Assembly: GCA_000320605.2 (NCBI GenBank)
Contig: KB445801.1
Location: 379,371-443,370, forward strand
Length of the DNA: 64,000 nucleotides
Origin: Gelatoporia subvermispora B
Taxonomy: Eukaryota > Basidiomycota > Agaricomycetes > Polyporales > Gelatoporiaceae
Reading direction: 5' to 3'
Below, piece by piece: positions 45,494 to 57,900 of the stretch (position 1 is the first letter of the stretch; each line of letters begins with the position of its first letter). Position numbers and translations under genes: made by a program. Below the pieces are notes generated by a model. The model was given only the letters and a program-made list of their open reading frames with translations, was not told where the DNA came from and made no database searches.

Positions 45494-45797
45494 ACGATGT
45501 CGCGATGATGGGTGGGAGAAGAAGATGGGATGTTGTATCAAAATAGAGATGTGTTTGGGTATACCACGCGTATCTATACCCGCTGTGATTGCGCCGTCAC
45601 GTACGTTGACCTAAAAATGCTAGATCTGCCTACATCTAAGATTTCATCTGCTCGCCGCTAAGCAACGAACGTTTGGAAGTGCTACTATGAAGACACATCA
45701 GATATCATGATGAGTGTGAATGTCATGGGCTTACTTGCGTAGATATGACCTCCAATATGCTCAGGGAGAGGGACATCTTGAAGGCCATGTCCGACGA

Positions 45798-47411
45798 TCA
45801 TTCGTCGGCATCATCTGGCTCAGCCGCACCCATCCGCGCGGCGAATCGCTTGGCGCCCTTGCCCAGCCTCCACCGCTCATTGATAACTTCCGGCAGGTCG
45901 CCCCTCTTGCGCTGTAGCAGCGGTACATACGACGCCGTGCGGCTGTAGGAGCCCGCGCCCGTCGGGATGCTTAACGTCGTGCCCGGTGCGATGGGGACCG
46001 AGCCCGGATGACCTACGGGTAGGCACTGTGGGGGTGGCGCATGGAACGGTTCTGCCGCTCGGAGGAAGTGCGCGTCGAGTGCAGCCTGCACGAGCGCGCG
46101 CTCGTGCAGCGCATGCAGCTGCCCGTACAGGCTGCTCGCCGCCTGCTTATGCGTATACACGCCCTCGCCAGAGTCGCACTCCGCACCCTCCGGTCCGCCC
46201 TGCCACCGCACTAGGGCCGGGTCGTACCCGCAGTCCCAGAGCACGAGCGGGAAGGGTTGCGCCATCTGGTACTCGGGCTTGCTCTCTACTATAGGAGGCG
46301 CGGGCTCGCCTGGATGCGAGGGCGGCTTCGGGTTAGCAGGGTCGGTGTTCATAAGAGCGTCCATGACGGAGGGCTGCTCGAGGCGCGTGCCGACGAGGAA
46401 GAGAACTGCCATGATGTGGCGGACCTGGTTGTACAGGAAGGCCTGTCCGCGGAGGTCGAGCACGTACATGTCCTCGTGTGGGGGTATCGCGGGGTTGATT
46501 TCAGCAGAGAGGATCCTCCGCGCGAAACTTGTGAGCTGCTTTTGCGGGTCGACCTTGCACAGGTTTCGGAAGTCGTGCTCGCCGACGAGGCGCGAAGCTG
46601 CGTCACGCATCGCGTCGAGATCCAGGCCGTGTGGACTGAAGAAGTACTTGTAGTGTCGATACCGGCATGAGAAGCGGGCAGAGAACTCGGGTGCGACTGG
46701 TGCCCAAGCATTGATGCGGATGGTGGGCGGCAGGACGTTATTCAGCAGTGAGACATAGTTCAGTTCTGTCGTCGGTTTTGTCGGAGGCGGTAAGGAGTTA
46801 CTTGTCGGGGGCTCATCCCAGTCACCCATAAGCGCAAAGTCGCCTTCCAGACCCGTAGCGTCTTCTCCTGCGTCTGCAGGCTGTGATGTTCCGACAGTGG
46901 TCTTGGCATCCTGAGATGTAGAGCTGGTGCTTGCCTCTACAGCCGAGTCCGCTTCCGCCTTTACCTCTCCAAGTGCACTCCTGACCCAAAGACTGATGAC
47001 TTGGCCCGCAGCGCTCACCCCCTTGTCCGTCCTCCCGCACTTCTCCCATCCACATCCGTCCATTCCCTCTTTGGGGTCAATTAATTTCGTATGCACCAGA
47101 GCTTCATATAGGACTCCTTCGACAGTCGGGAGTGGGGTCGGTATCTTCTGCGCCTCCAGCCCGCCGTACTCGCCGCCATTGTAGCTGAAGCGCAGCGCGA
47201 TCTTACGGCGGGGATGTGCGGAGAAGTCGAACGGTTTTGGTGCATGGCGAGCAGGCTTCACAATAGCTGCCTTCTTTTCAGAGTAGACGTCAACGTGTCG
47301 CAGCCGGGCGATGAGCTCTTCGCGGGTCCAGGTGTCGTAAGGTGTCGGGCCTGACATGATTCTTGAGAAGTAGCCTGGTCTAAGAAAGCGCAGATTATAG
47401 CCAAAGGACAT
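45798..47411 (-). CDS. DEG1: tRNA pseudouridine synthase PUS3/DEG1
   Basis: TruA-family enzyme that makes pseudouridine at tRNA positions 38/39. Intronless, 537 residues, start MSFGYNLRFLRPGYFSR with a second ATG at MSGPTPYDTW. Motifs are KIALRFSYNGGEYGGLEAQ, GMDGCGWEKCGRTDKGVSAA (catalytic Asp in GRTDKGVSA), FSARFSCRYRHYKYFF, GEHDFRNLCKVDP and FLYNQVRHIMAVLFLVG. Between the two TruA halves is an acidic Ser/Thr-rich insert (about residues 160-205), common in fungal homologues. The C-terminal 110 residues are a Pro/Gly-rich extension ending GAAEPDDADE. Head-to-head with the otubain gene. Confidence 0.95.
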   Translation of the reverse strand: MSFGYNLRFLRPGYFSRIMSGPTPYDTWTREELIARLRHVDVYSEKKAAIVKPARHAPKPFDFSAHPRRKIALRFSYNGGEYGGLEAQKIPTPLPTVEGVLYEALVHTKLIDPKEGMDGCGWEKCGRTDKGVSAAGQVISLWVRSALGEVKAEADSAVEASTSSTSQDAKTTVGTSQPADAGEDATGLEGDFALMGDWDEPPTSNSLPPPTKPTTELNYVSLLNNVLPPTIRINAWAPVAPEFSARFSCRYRHYKYFFSPHGLDLDAMRDAASRLVGEHDFRNLCKVDPQKQLTSFARRILSAEINPAIPPHEDMYVLDLRGQAFLYNQVRHIMAVLFLVGTRLEQPSVMDALMNTDPANPKPPSHPGEPAPPIVESKPEYQMAQPFPLVLWDCGYDPALVRWQGGPEGAECDSGEGVYTHKQAASSLYGQLHALHERALVQAALDAHFLRAAEPFHAPPPQCLPVGHPGSVPIAPGTTLSIPTGAGSYSRTASYVPLLQRKRGDLPEVINERWRLGKGAKRFAARMGAAEPDDADE

Positions 47412-47813
47412 GCACTACGTGAAGATAAGCGGGGAGACGTAATCCAACAACCCAAGATTGAGCGAATAATGGGAGCTTGGAAGTGAAGTAGGGTCGCCAG
47501 AGTCAACTTGGAGGTTGGACGGTGACTCGATGGTGACTCTCAGCTAGTTTGAATGAGGACTTTCCACTCGCTTCGGTCCTGTTTGGAGCAATTAAACAGA
47601 TTATAAGGACCCTAGTTGAACCGATGCTGGCTACAGAACGCACGAGAACCCAAGCAAAGCCGTTGAAGAAAGGAACGAATTGAGTAGCCTGAGCTTGCAG
47701 GTCATACCGATCGGATCTTCAGATCTTAGCGATGTGGCGGAGGCATGGACACAAGGCTCTCAGCCCGATCTATTCCTTCATCATCTCTCATTTTAGCCTT
47801 CATCCTCTCAAAA
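47412..47813. other. Divergent promoter, PUS3 / otubain
   Basis: About 400 bp between two start codons on opposite strands; no gene. A short leader before the otubain ATG is C/T-rich. Confidence 0.5.
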
Positions 47814-49326
47814 ATGACTGAACCGTCCTCATCCTCGCATCAAGAAATATTTCAAGAATCCCCCTCAGCATCACCATCTGAAGATGCAACCATAGCGCGT
47901 GAGTCGTCCGAGCTTGCAAGTGTGGCTGAACGACTGACCGCCTCCCGACAAGGCAGCACGGATGAAATCCAAAGACTTGCCTGAACTTGACGAGGCGCAG
48001 CCGCCCGAGTATACCATTATGGACGGTTGGTTCCGCGTCGCTTACATCCACATATGAGTCGCTACAACTACCTTGACCCAGAGTTCCAGTCCCTCACGCC
48101 CTTGCGCGAGTACCAGATGGACGAACAAGTACGTGATACGTCTGCGCTTTGTCGTGCATGCACCGACGCATCAGCTCCGCAGGCCCTACTCGCAGAATCC
48201 ATTCCCGACCGCCCGCTCATCGGCCCTCTCGTCCCCTTAGCAATGCTGCGAGAAGAATACGAGAGGGGCTCGCAGGGCTTCGTGAGGCAGATCGATTGGC
48301 TCATGAGCCACGGGCACATAGGCATCCGACGCACCAAAGGAGACGGTACGTCTTCCTGTCCGCGTTTACGTCCCCCAAGTTCTATTGTCGTCGTGGTGCT
48401 TCTAGCGCGTGCTAACCCTAACCTAAGGTGATTGCTTCTATCGATGTGAGTCTTCGGAAACTCTCGTCGCTCGTTCCTCTTCGCCAGGACTGTGCACGAA
48501 GACGGATGCTGATATCACAATTGAAAATAGCGCTAGCTTTTGCGTATTGCGAACGCATTATGCATGCGCCTGATGCGGAGCTTGCGGTGATGAGTGCCAT
48601 TTCTTCGATCGAGGCTACACCGGCATTGCTCGAGGCTGCGGGATTCCAGCCGTTGGTGTTCGAGGACTTCTACGAGATGTTTCTATCCCTCGTCAGGAAA
48701 ATTCTAGCACCGGACGAGAACGGCAAAGTGCTCACTCCGGCGGCTCTTCTGGGGGCATTTAACGATCCCGAAAGTGAGTCTGCAGAGACCAGGTTATAGC
48801 ACCTTGCTGACGAAAATATACTCGCAGCTTCCAATTCTATCGTAGTTTATTTGAGAATGCTTACTTCCGCACAGATCCGCTCGGATCCGGATATTTCGAA
48901 CTTCCTGCTCAGTCCAGAAACCGCAGAATTTGTGGAGCCGAGGGTATTCTGCGAGCATTTCGTCGAGGCCATGGGCAAGGAGGCCGGTTAGTGCAATCTC
49001 AATACTGGATATGTCAATGGAACATCTCTGAAATATCACCGTAGATCACCCGCAAATGCAGGCACTCGCCCAGGCGTTGCGAGTCCACGTATCAGTTGCA
49101 TACCTTGACGGACACTCGAGCGGACAAAACGGGGACGAGGTGACCTTCGTGCATCTCGATAAGGCGGTCGGGACTGTCCCCGGTGCGGAGCCGGTCATGT
49201 TACTGTACAGGTATGTCACGCTTATTTCTACGGCTGCGAAGAGATGTGCTCATGTGGACATGTAGACCGGGCCATTATGACATCCTGGACACGCGCAGCG
49301 AAGATCCTATGGACTACTACACCTAA
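47814..49326 (+). CDS. Otubain-like ubiquitin thioesterase (peptidase C65)
   Basis: OTU-family cysteine protease that cuts ubiquitin chains (OTUB1 in animals prefers Lys48 links). The start used is MTEPSSSSHQEIFQESPS; an in-frame ATG 23 codons upstream (47745) is possible. The first exons give an acidic Pro/Ser-rich tail and SRYNYLDPEFQSLTPLREYQ. Core motifs are GPLVPLAMLREEYERGS, IRRTKGDGDCFYR with the catalytic Cys (the exon is split right at GDG and after R), SLAFAYCERIMHA, VVYLRMLTSAQIRSDPDIS, VFCEHFVEAMGKEADHPQ, VSVAYLDGHSSGQ and the catalytic His in YRPGHYDILD. It ends DPMDYYT. Seven or eight short introns. The early intron near 48000-48060 has an unusual GAG acceptor and is the least certain. 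Confidence 0.9.
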
Positions 49327-50455
49327 TCTTTCCTCTTGATTGAGATTCTGTTGCTCGATACCCATGCGATGGTATAGGGGGATTTGTGTGGAATTTGTAA
49401 CCTATATGTGCCATGTATTCGTTCGTGTGGCATATACTGTGCGACCTGTGTAGCCGGAATTGTAATGCTTTAACTCAATCTCGCCGTGCTCAGAAGGGTG
49501 GTCAGGCACTACCAGATTCTCACTTGCGGTGAGAACCAGGTGACATCCGGCGTGCGCTTGACAGAGCAACACTACTCGGACCCCTGGTATAACCCTATGT
49601 GGCTGCCCTGCAGACTTCGGTCCCATGGGGTTCCACGTTTCACATGAGTGAACTGCGCCGCATCCCCAACTTGCACACGTCTTCATCCTAGCTCTGCCCA
49701 CCCTGCTCTGTCATACTGTCCTCGAATGCAAGAGTGGCGCTAGGAGGGTCATAAGAGAACAAACTTATCCGCTCTTGTTCCATTCTGGTCGCGCGAGGCA
49801 GCCTGGCAGGCGGCAGAAGCCCCGGGCTTTGGTCACCTCTCGACGCCCTCCCCTTACCACGACTAGCCGACGTTAGCATTGCGCTTCCATCCCCACTCGC
49901 GCTCGCTAGAACCCTTCATGACAGTGGCTCGGGTGCACATAAATGGGTGGCCAACGAATGGAAGGGGCGCAAGGGGGCTTCTGTGGGTGTAGGTCTAGTA
50001 GGAGGATGCCAGCGATAAGAGCGGCGCATTACACAGCGTGAGCAAGTGACCCCCCAAGCCCTGCATGTCTACTCAACATCGACCTGCAGCTAAACTTCGA
50101 GAACAGGATAGTACACCAATTCATGGAAGACGAATTAGACCCAGAGTCTAGAGAAGGTCAGTCTCACTATGATATTTATATCGGGCCTTGCAGCGGCCAC
50201 AAAAATGCCACGTCTCCGTTCTGACATGGGCCCTCAAATACTTAGCACACTAAGCTTGAAGAGAGTAGATACTAGCGTAGAATAGTTGTATGTCGTGGTC
50301 TACCCTGCGCACGCTCGACGACGGCGGGCGTGGGCCCGGCCGGGTGGCCGGCACGCTTGCCGGAGGAGGTCCGTGCGCCATCACGTGATGGGCAGCTTAG
50401 CTCAGCAGATGGTTGAGATGGGTGGGGGCCGCGCGCGCCCCTACAGCAGCCTCCC

Positions 50456-50516
50456 ACCAGCCAGCCAGCCCAGCCAGCCAGCCCAGCACCCAGTGTCCCA
50501 GCCAGCACCGAGCCGC
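50456..50516. repeat. CAGCC-type simple repeat
   Basis: Short irregular run of cagccagccagcccagcc units in the promoter region of the HMG-box gene. Confidence 0.7.
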
Positions 50517-50690
50517 GCCTAACGCTTGCACACTCCCGCTCGCACATACACCTCGCCCTTCCCCCGCCCACTTTTTTTACTCAAAAAGGTGCGTTGCGAG
50601 CTGTCGCCCGAGGGCATCGCCCATCGATAACGCGCCCGGCGCCGTCGTGCGCGGCGGTGAGCGCGACCGCGACCCCGCGGTGGCGCCCCG

Positions 50691-50712
50691 CGCGACGCGT
50701 CGACGCGTCGCG
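50691..50712. promoter_or_regulatory. 22-bp perfect palindrome with two ACGCGT boxes
   Basis: Self-complementary around a central TCGA. It contains ACGCGT at 50695-50700 and again at 50703-50708. ACGCGT is the MluI cell-cycle box bound by MBF (Mbp1/Swi6) in fungi. It lies about 100 bp before the HMG-box protein ATG. Confidence 0.45.
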
Positions 50713-50809
50713 TGAGCCACCAGGCGCGTGCCCCGCTCGTGTGTGGCGGGCCTGCCTGCGTTCCTTTGCTATCTCCCCCTGTCTACCCATCACTGACACG
50801 TCGTTGCAG

Positions 50810-51464
50810 ATGCCTAAGGAAACCACCAAGACGACTAAGGTATGTTTTTGTGGCCCTCGCCTGTATGCACCCTGCTGACGTTCTGCTTTCCTCCGCGTGT
50901 CTTGTGCGCGTTGTACATCTTCGTCCGGTAGAGAAAGGCGGCCGTGAAGACGGAGAAGGCGCCAAAGGCCAAGGCGAAGAAGGACCCCAAGGCCCCGAAG
51001 CGTGCGCTCTCTGCGTACATGTTCTTCAGCCAGGACTGGCGCGAGCGCATCAAGGCTGAGAACCCCGACGCGGGCTTCGGTGCGTCGGTCGTTGTATGCG
51101 CGTGTATGCGTGGCCGGGCTGACTATATGCGCGTTCTCAGGCGAGATTGGCAAGCTACTCGGCGCAAAGTGGAAGGAGCTCGATGAGAGTGAGAAGAAGG
51201 TTCGTGCTTGTGTCGCACAGCCGATCGTGGAACTTTGCTAATCGATGTGATTGTGCTCCACAGCCCTACATTGAACAGGCCGCGCGCGATAAGGCTCGCG
51301 CAGAGCAGGAGAAGACCGACTACGATGTACGTATTCGGATGGTCACTATATGCGCGCATATATGCACCTGTCTATATGGCACGTTCACTGATGCATACCT
51401 TACACAGGGCAGGAAGGCGCACGACAGCGCCGGTAGCGGCGACGGCGACGATGACGACGAGTAA
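50810..51464 (+). CDS. NHP6: NHP6-like HMG-box chromatin protein
   Basis: Non-histone DNA-bending protein that works with FACT and transcription machinery. It starts [10 protein letters not shown], then a Lys/Ala-rich basic arm ([17 protein letters not shown]), then one HMG box: [20 protein letters not shown] and [51 protein letters not shown]. The tail is a short acidic end ([10 protein letters not shown]). About 115 residues over five exons with small introns, each falling between helices. The box residues that intercalate and stack (Pro-Lys-Arg, Phe-Phe, Trp) are conserved. Confidence 0.95.
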
Positions 51465-52359
51465 ACATACTATATGTTTGCACCAAATTCTTGCCCGTGC
51501 TCCTCGTTCCGTCTCTCCTTGTTCCGTTCCCATCACTTGACTCTGACTGTGTATCCTTGCCCCGTTCGCTTCCGCGCGGTCGCTAGATCTCCCGATTCGC
51601 TTGCCCCGGTCGTAAATTACTGAAAGCCGTTCTGGCCTGTGTGTGTCGTGGTCCCTGTCTGTACTATTCTTATTTGCCCAATGCGTGCCCGGGCGCGTGG
51701 TGCGCGTGCGTCTGCGGGGCCCGCCTGTATGGACGATGGACATGTACTGTATAGGTGGACGTAATCATGCTGTCATCCTCCACGCTGCAAACCCTGTGCG
51801 CAATATACACATGTGTTGGATGACACGCTCGACGTCGTACGGGGCGCGGATGAGGATTGTGATTCTGAATCCGCAGCAGCTCGCGAGTATTACTATTAGC
51901 TCGTGGCGTGTCTGCGTCAGCCAAGCTCCGTTGCAGTGGCTGGCCGCCACCGCGTCGCGGGTCGAGCGCAATGTTGTTATAGCAATGTCATGAGGCCGTC
52001 GGGAACGAAGATGCCCTGGCAACGCGATGTAGTGTTGTGGATGCACCGAATGAGCAGCAAGCCAAAATGAAGAGCAACGTTTCGGCGCATTCGGCTCGAC
52101 CGAAGTGGAGAGAGGAGGGGGTGGCGGTACAAGCGCGTGTCCTCCGTCACCGTCATCTCCATCACCATTCCGTACACACTCCCGACTCCTCATCTTACTA
52201 TACCCTCCTTCTTTCTCTGAATCGTTTGCGAGGAGCTACTTCTCGCGACTTAGACTCGACCCGAACTCTCTGCGACTAAGCATCTTCTGTCGACGACTCG
52301 GTTCGATTGACCTCTTGTGGAGCGTTGACTAGCGGATACTACACGCACATATACTTACG
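51465..52359. other. 3' region of NHP6 and promoter/leader of KES1-like gene
   Basis: No gene. A pyrimidine-rich run at about 52138-52215 (cctccgtcaccgtcatctcc and following) looks like a transcription-start region for the downstream oxysterol-binding protein gene. Confidence 0.45.
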
Positions 52360-54698
52360 ATGGCGGACTCAACCAACGAGCAGGTCGGAGAGGCAAGTGT
52401 CTCCCATATCATGATAATTCGTCAACTGACGAATCATCCCTGCCTACTGCGGACCGTACGTCCTATCACTGTTGTGTGCACGCTGGCGTGAATATGCAGG
52501 CCGTTCCCGCGTCCCAGAAGGGCAGCTGGACCACTTTCCTCAAGTCGTACGTCCCTTTCTTCGAAGTTTTGCTCCATGTATGCGCACGGAGGATCTGCTG
52601 TTCGCGAGATGTGCTACATACAGCCATCTGTCCTACAGCACATCTCACTGTTCGTCGAGACACCGATCACTACGAGTGGGACTGGAAGCGGGCACTCATC
52701 GCGTCTTGCGCTCTGCCTGACTGTTATCAGACGACCTCAAATTGCTCCAGCATCTGTTTCGCGCCCAAAGCCACTGATATGCGCGCATCGGGGAGTCATC
52801 ACCAGTGCTGCACGCTCTGCATGGTCCGCCCACGACTCGCAGTGCCGGTGGAAACTGCTCTTCGCGGACAGGGCTCGGGCAGAAGATCCTTGCATGATCT
52901 CCAGGTGTACCTTGGAGGGTCAAACTCGGGGCTACGCGAGGACCCTGGCAGGATGCGCAGGGTCGCCGTGCCTTGCACGCTGACAGCGGGGCGCCGCCAG
53001 CGTCAACTGTGTCTGTAAATGGTCCTGAACATTGCCCCTTATGAGACCGCCCTCGAGCGATCGGCGTCGTTCGTCCACTTTTGTGGTCTAGACGCGAGGC
53101 GAAATGACAAAACCGGCGATCCTTTGCGCGCATATATGGAATTACTCCACAGACACATGGCCCAAACTATTCACTGACGCCTTCTTCCGGCAGTATCGCG
53201 TCCTTCTCTGGCGATCTCTCGTCTTTGACCGCACCGCCGTTCATTCTTTCGCCCATCTCGCTAACCGAGTTCCCCGGTATGTTTCTTACCGCCTGTTTGA
53301 TGACCTGCCCGACACTCGCTGACGTATCTGGCGCCCATAGCTTACTGGTGCGAGCGCCCGGAGCTGTTCGCTGCAATTGCTGGCGCCCGGAATGAGGAGG
53401 ACCGCATGATCCGGGTGCTCAAATGGTTCATCGTGCGTCTGGATTGTCCTCATATACAAGTGTCAAATATTGAAGCAAAGCATATCGCAGAGCACCCTGA
53501 AGGGCCAGTACACATCCAGAAATGAGAAACTGGGGTCCGAGAAAAAGTGCGACCTAGTTGTGTCCGAATCCGCATATACAGTGCTGACACTACTTACCTC
53601 TTCAGGCCGCTCAACCCTGTCCTCGGCGAGTACGTACTTGTATAGAAGAATCATACTCCGAACATAGAGCACTGACACGCCTGTGCGCATAGACTGTTCT
53701 ACGGTCACTGGCCAGACCTCAACGGGCGCGGACAGACGAACCTCGTGGTCGAGCAGGTCTCGCATCACCCGCCCATCACTGCGTACTACATCGAGAACCC
53801 GACGAAGGGCATCCAGCTCCAGGGCCACAGCGCACAGAAGACGAGCTTCTCAGGCGGAAGCATCATCGTCAAGCAGATCGGCCACGCGGTCCTCACTGTA
53901 AACCTACCCGACGGCGGCAAGGAGGAGTACCTGATTACACTCCCTCGCCTGCGCATCGATGGCCTGTGGTACGGCTCGCCCTACATCGAGCTCTCAGAGG
54001 CGTCGTACATCCAGTCGTCATCCGGCTGGCTCTCCACGGTACATACTTCTACCGTTCGTATGCCCATCCATGTACTGACACCTGTCCACAGATCGAGTAC
54101 AAGGGCAAGGGCTACTTCAGCGGGAAGTCGCACACCTTCAAGGCGGTCGTGTCGCCACCCGGCTCCATGCACGCTGCACACACGTATGAAGGCTTGTGGC
54201 ATCTCACGTCGAAGAACGCCAGCACTGGTGAGACGTTCACGGACGTGACGAGCCCTAAGGAGGAGGTCACCGTCGCGCCGATCGAGCAGATGGATGAGTG
54301 GGAGAGCAGGAAACTTTGGCGTGGGGTCGCAAAGGGCATCCGCGAGGGTGACTTTGACACAGCGAGCCGCGAGAAGAGCAAGATCGAGGTGAGCAAGCTT
54401 TTTTGACTTTTTGAGCGGCGAGCTAACGAGCATTGCAGAACGACCAGAGACAGAGGAGGAGGGATGAGCAGGCGGCAGGAACGAAGTGGGAGCTCAAGCA
54501 CTTTGACCACATCGACTCCGATCCCACCTGTGAGTCTTCTCTCGTCTAACCTCCAAAAGGACCGGATCTAACTCATACGCTTCAGATGAGCGACTCGGCA
54601 AGTTGTTCAAGGCCGTCCCGCCGACAGAAGACGCCTACATTTATAAACACAACTACACCGCGCCCAGTGCCGCGCTTGCTAACGCGCCGCCTGCATGA
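52360..54698 (+). CDS. KES1: Oxysterol-binding protein, OSH4/KES1 type
   Basis: Short ORP that exchanges sterol and PI4P between membranes. It starts MADSTNEQVGE, then AVPASQKGSWTTFLKS, IASFSGDLSSLTAPPFILSP (lid and first strand), AYWCERPELFAAIAGA, STLKGQYTSRNEKLGSEKK, PLNPVLGE and the family signature VEQVSHHPPITAYYIE. Then VKQIGHAVLTVNLPDG, ELSEASYIQSSSGWLST, IEYKGKGYFSGKSHTFKAVV, and WESRKLWRGVAKGIREGDFD. The end is KWELKHFDHIDSDPT and IYKHNYTAPSAALANAPPA. There is no PH domain, as expected for this subclass. Intron 1 (52393-52499) uses a GC donor (GAG|GCAAGT). Intron 2 (52547-53193) is 647 bp, unusually long here. Confidence 0.93.
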
Positions 54699-54929
54699 AC
54701 AGATTGGGGCTCGAGAACGGACATATATCTGGGTACGGTGCAGAGTCGAGACATCTTGGATTCTTTCTCCTACAACCTTACACACTGCGGGTTGGCGATA
54801 AACTAGATTTTGTACTCCTAATCACACACGCTAAGATGGTCTACTCTATGCCTCGATCCTGGGGATCCTTGCAACAAAACATGGTTGAAATCAATCATCT
54901 GCGAACGACAGGAACGGTGGGATGCGACA

Positions 54930-57900
54930 TCAGACATTGTAGTACTCGAAAGCAGGGTTGCCAGGCTCGGCGGACTCGACAATCATCTTGTTGAAATCTG
55001 CGCGGTCCGACGCAAGGGTGTCGGAGGCAAGCATGACCTCAGCATCGACAAGGTTGAGGGTCTTCTTGAGGTACGGCAGGATCACCTGGAGGACGGTAAC
55101 CTCGGAGAAAGGCAGCGTGCGGCGGAATACAGTCTCCGCGCCGAATTGCCCGATGCGTTTCTTGAAGAGCTGGATGAACGGCATCGCACGCTTGTCCTTG
55201 ATGAGCCCCTGGTCGATGAGGAGTTGCTTCACCTTCGCGTCGTCGACCTTGCCCGCCTCGGGGGCGTACGCCTCCTTGACGATCTGCACGCACTGGTCCT
55301 GCCACGCGGGGAAGGCGGTCGCGACGAAAATGCGGACGGCGCGCGGCTTCTTGGGGTCGTACGCCGCCTGGCCCTGGCGGCCCTTGTTCATCTTCTTGAG
55401 CAGGGCAAGCTCGGCGTCGCGCATCGTCTTGATCGTGCCGCGCATGTATGCCGCGGCGTCGACGACTGAGCGGTCGACCTCACGCGACGCGGGCCAGTGT
55501 GCGAGGTGCACGGAGCGCGACTCCTGAAGGGCAGTGGTCCAAATGTGCTCCGCGAAGTGCGGCGCGATGGGCGTGATGAGCAGGACGGCGACACGGATCC
55601 ACCATTCGACCAGCTCGGCGTGCATGCCGACGTCCTGGGTGACCTCGCGGTACCAGTCACGTGAGGTTTGCAGCTCGTAGAAGCCGTATTTGAGGGCATC
55701 CTTGTAGTGCGTGCTGCACATTCAAAAAGAGTCAATAGAGACCGTCAGGGATTGGAAGAATTACATACTCCTCGTAGCAGCGCTGGGTGATGTTGATGAG
55801 GTCAAACACCTCCTCTTCGAACACCTTATCATGGTAGTTGCGAGGACCCTGGCGCAGTTTGGACTTCTCCTGCATCATCTCCTCGCACCATGCAAGGAGC
55901 GTATACAGACGGAGAATGTTTGCGTTGGCGGTGAGCTCGTCGAAGTTGGCGTCCTCAATACCGTCACCAGCATCAGCCAAGCACAGACGGGTCGCGTCCG
56001 TGCCGAACTTCTCGATGCACTGGCGCATAGTCATCGAGTTACCCTTGCTCTTAGACATCTTCTGGCCGTTGACCATCAAGTGTCCATTCGTGCGCATGCT
56101 CAGCGGCCACTTCTCCTCGGGGAACAGCGCGGAGTGCACATAGACGCAGAACGTCAAGTGGTTCGGGATCAGATCCTTGCCGGATGAGCGGACATCGAAG
56201 GGGTAGAAGTAGTTGAACTCGTGCTTCATCTGGTCGACCTTCTCTCTAAGGATAGTGCTGGACTCGGGCCAGGGTCCATCACCGAAGAGGTACTCCCAAA
56301 TCTCATCCGTCATCTGGTCAGGCGTGATGTTGAGCAGGCCAGGCTCGCTGCCGTCAATGCTGCCTGCGGATACAGTCAGACATGTCTCTTATATTTTTGA
56401 ATGTTTGCTTACTGTGCAGGAAGTGCGCAACAGTATAGTATGCCATATAGATAGTGGAGTCACTGAGAGATTCGACCAGGAACTGAGGGTCCCATGGCAG
56501 CTTCGAGCCGAGGCCGTAAGTTCGTGCACACGCCCACTGATTCAGCCATGCCAGAACACCCTCGAAGCCATTGCGGGTCTCGTTGTTGTAGGTCTCCATC
56601 TTGGCCACCAGCCTGGAGCGCGTATATGTCAGCTCCGGGCAATTGTTAGAGAAGATCATATACATACTTCTCCGCCTGAGCGCGCCATACCGGCTCACCG
56701 TAGTCAAGGTACCACTGGTCCATGAGCGCCACAACACACTCGTCGCTGCTACGCGAGATGACGAGGCTCTCTGGCTCCGCATATGCAAATGCCAGGCCGG
56801 CCTCAATCATTTGCGCGCGAACCTTAGGCTTCGCCTCCTGAACAGGCTCGCCCTTGAACTCGCCGACGAGCATCTGGCCGTTGTAGAAGCCCTCCTTGTA
56901 CGCGATCTCCTTCGCCTCCGCAAGCTGCTTCGTATCCTTCTGGGACTGGATCTTGAGCTGCTTCACGACGGCGGGTGCAGTCATATCGCCATATGTGGGG
57001 GTGGTGATGACAGGCACGGGGTCGATCGCGGCCCACTCCGCCTTGATGCCGTAGAATTCGGGCTTCTTGCGCAGGTCGGTCAGAGTCTGGAAGTCGTCGG
57101 GAGAGTCGGAGGGGACGGAGGTAACAACACCAGTGCCCTGCAAGAGCGGTTAGCGGTCCTGTCAATGCAAAAGGCCACAATTGACTCACCTTGGTCGGCA
57201 GAACGTTCTCCATGGGCAGTACGTAGACCTCGGGGTTCAGTGCGTATGGTGCATTGATCTTCGTGCCAACGATGTCTGCGCCGTCAATCTCGAGCAGTTG
57301 CTCGATCTTTCCGCGCTCAGCGGTAACGCCCTGGAACGCCATGTTGCGCGCCGCACGGTATGTGCACACGAACGCCTCCTTGTCGTTCACCGCAAATACA
57401 CCGTACTTGATCGCAGTGCCAACGAAGCAGTTCGTCTGACCGTACATGGTCTCCGGACGCAGCGTCGCAGCAACCAGGTACACCTTACGGCCGCCCACCT
57501 TGCCTTCGACGTGCTTCGCAGCCGCCTCGCTCCAACTGACAACCTCCATCTTGATGCCGGTGTACTCAAGCGGGCCAACCGCCTCACCCTCAGATCGGTC
57601 GTGATCCATGCACGGCTGTCCGTCCTTCGGGCTATAGATCGTGTACCGCTCGCCAAACTTAATCTTGCCCATTCGGTGAAGCTTGTTCATTTGCCACCGA
57701 ATGAATGTGTCATAGTACGGGTTGGCATCGGTCGTGATGAAGGAGCGACGCCAGTCAATGCGCGATCCGAATGCGTTGTTGTCCTCCTGCAGGAAGTGTG
57801 AGTTGGTGTGGCGCACTATCAAATGAGGCATACGTACCTTGCAGATTGGTGGGAAGTATTTCAGCCAGTAATAAGGATCCGCAAAGTTCTTGATCTCCTC

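Larger units (their letters stand above)
49327..50809. other. Intergenic and NHP6 leader, no gene
   Basis: 49327-50250 shows nothing. 50260-50810 becomes strongly GC-rich and holds the promoter/leader of the HMG gene, with a short CAGC/CAGCC repeat, a poly-T run near 50573 and a 22-bp palindrome, annotated separately. Confidence 0.45.

Noticed and set aside
52476..53018. 180-codon frame as a separate gene
   Set aside because: It is an OSH4-like exon read through into the long intron; no motif in the intronic part.
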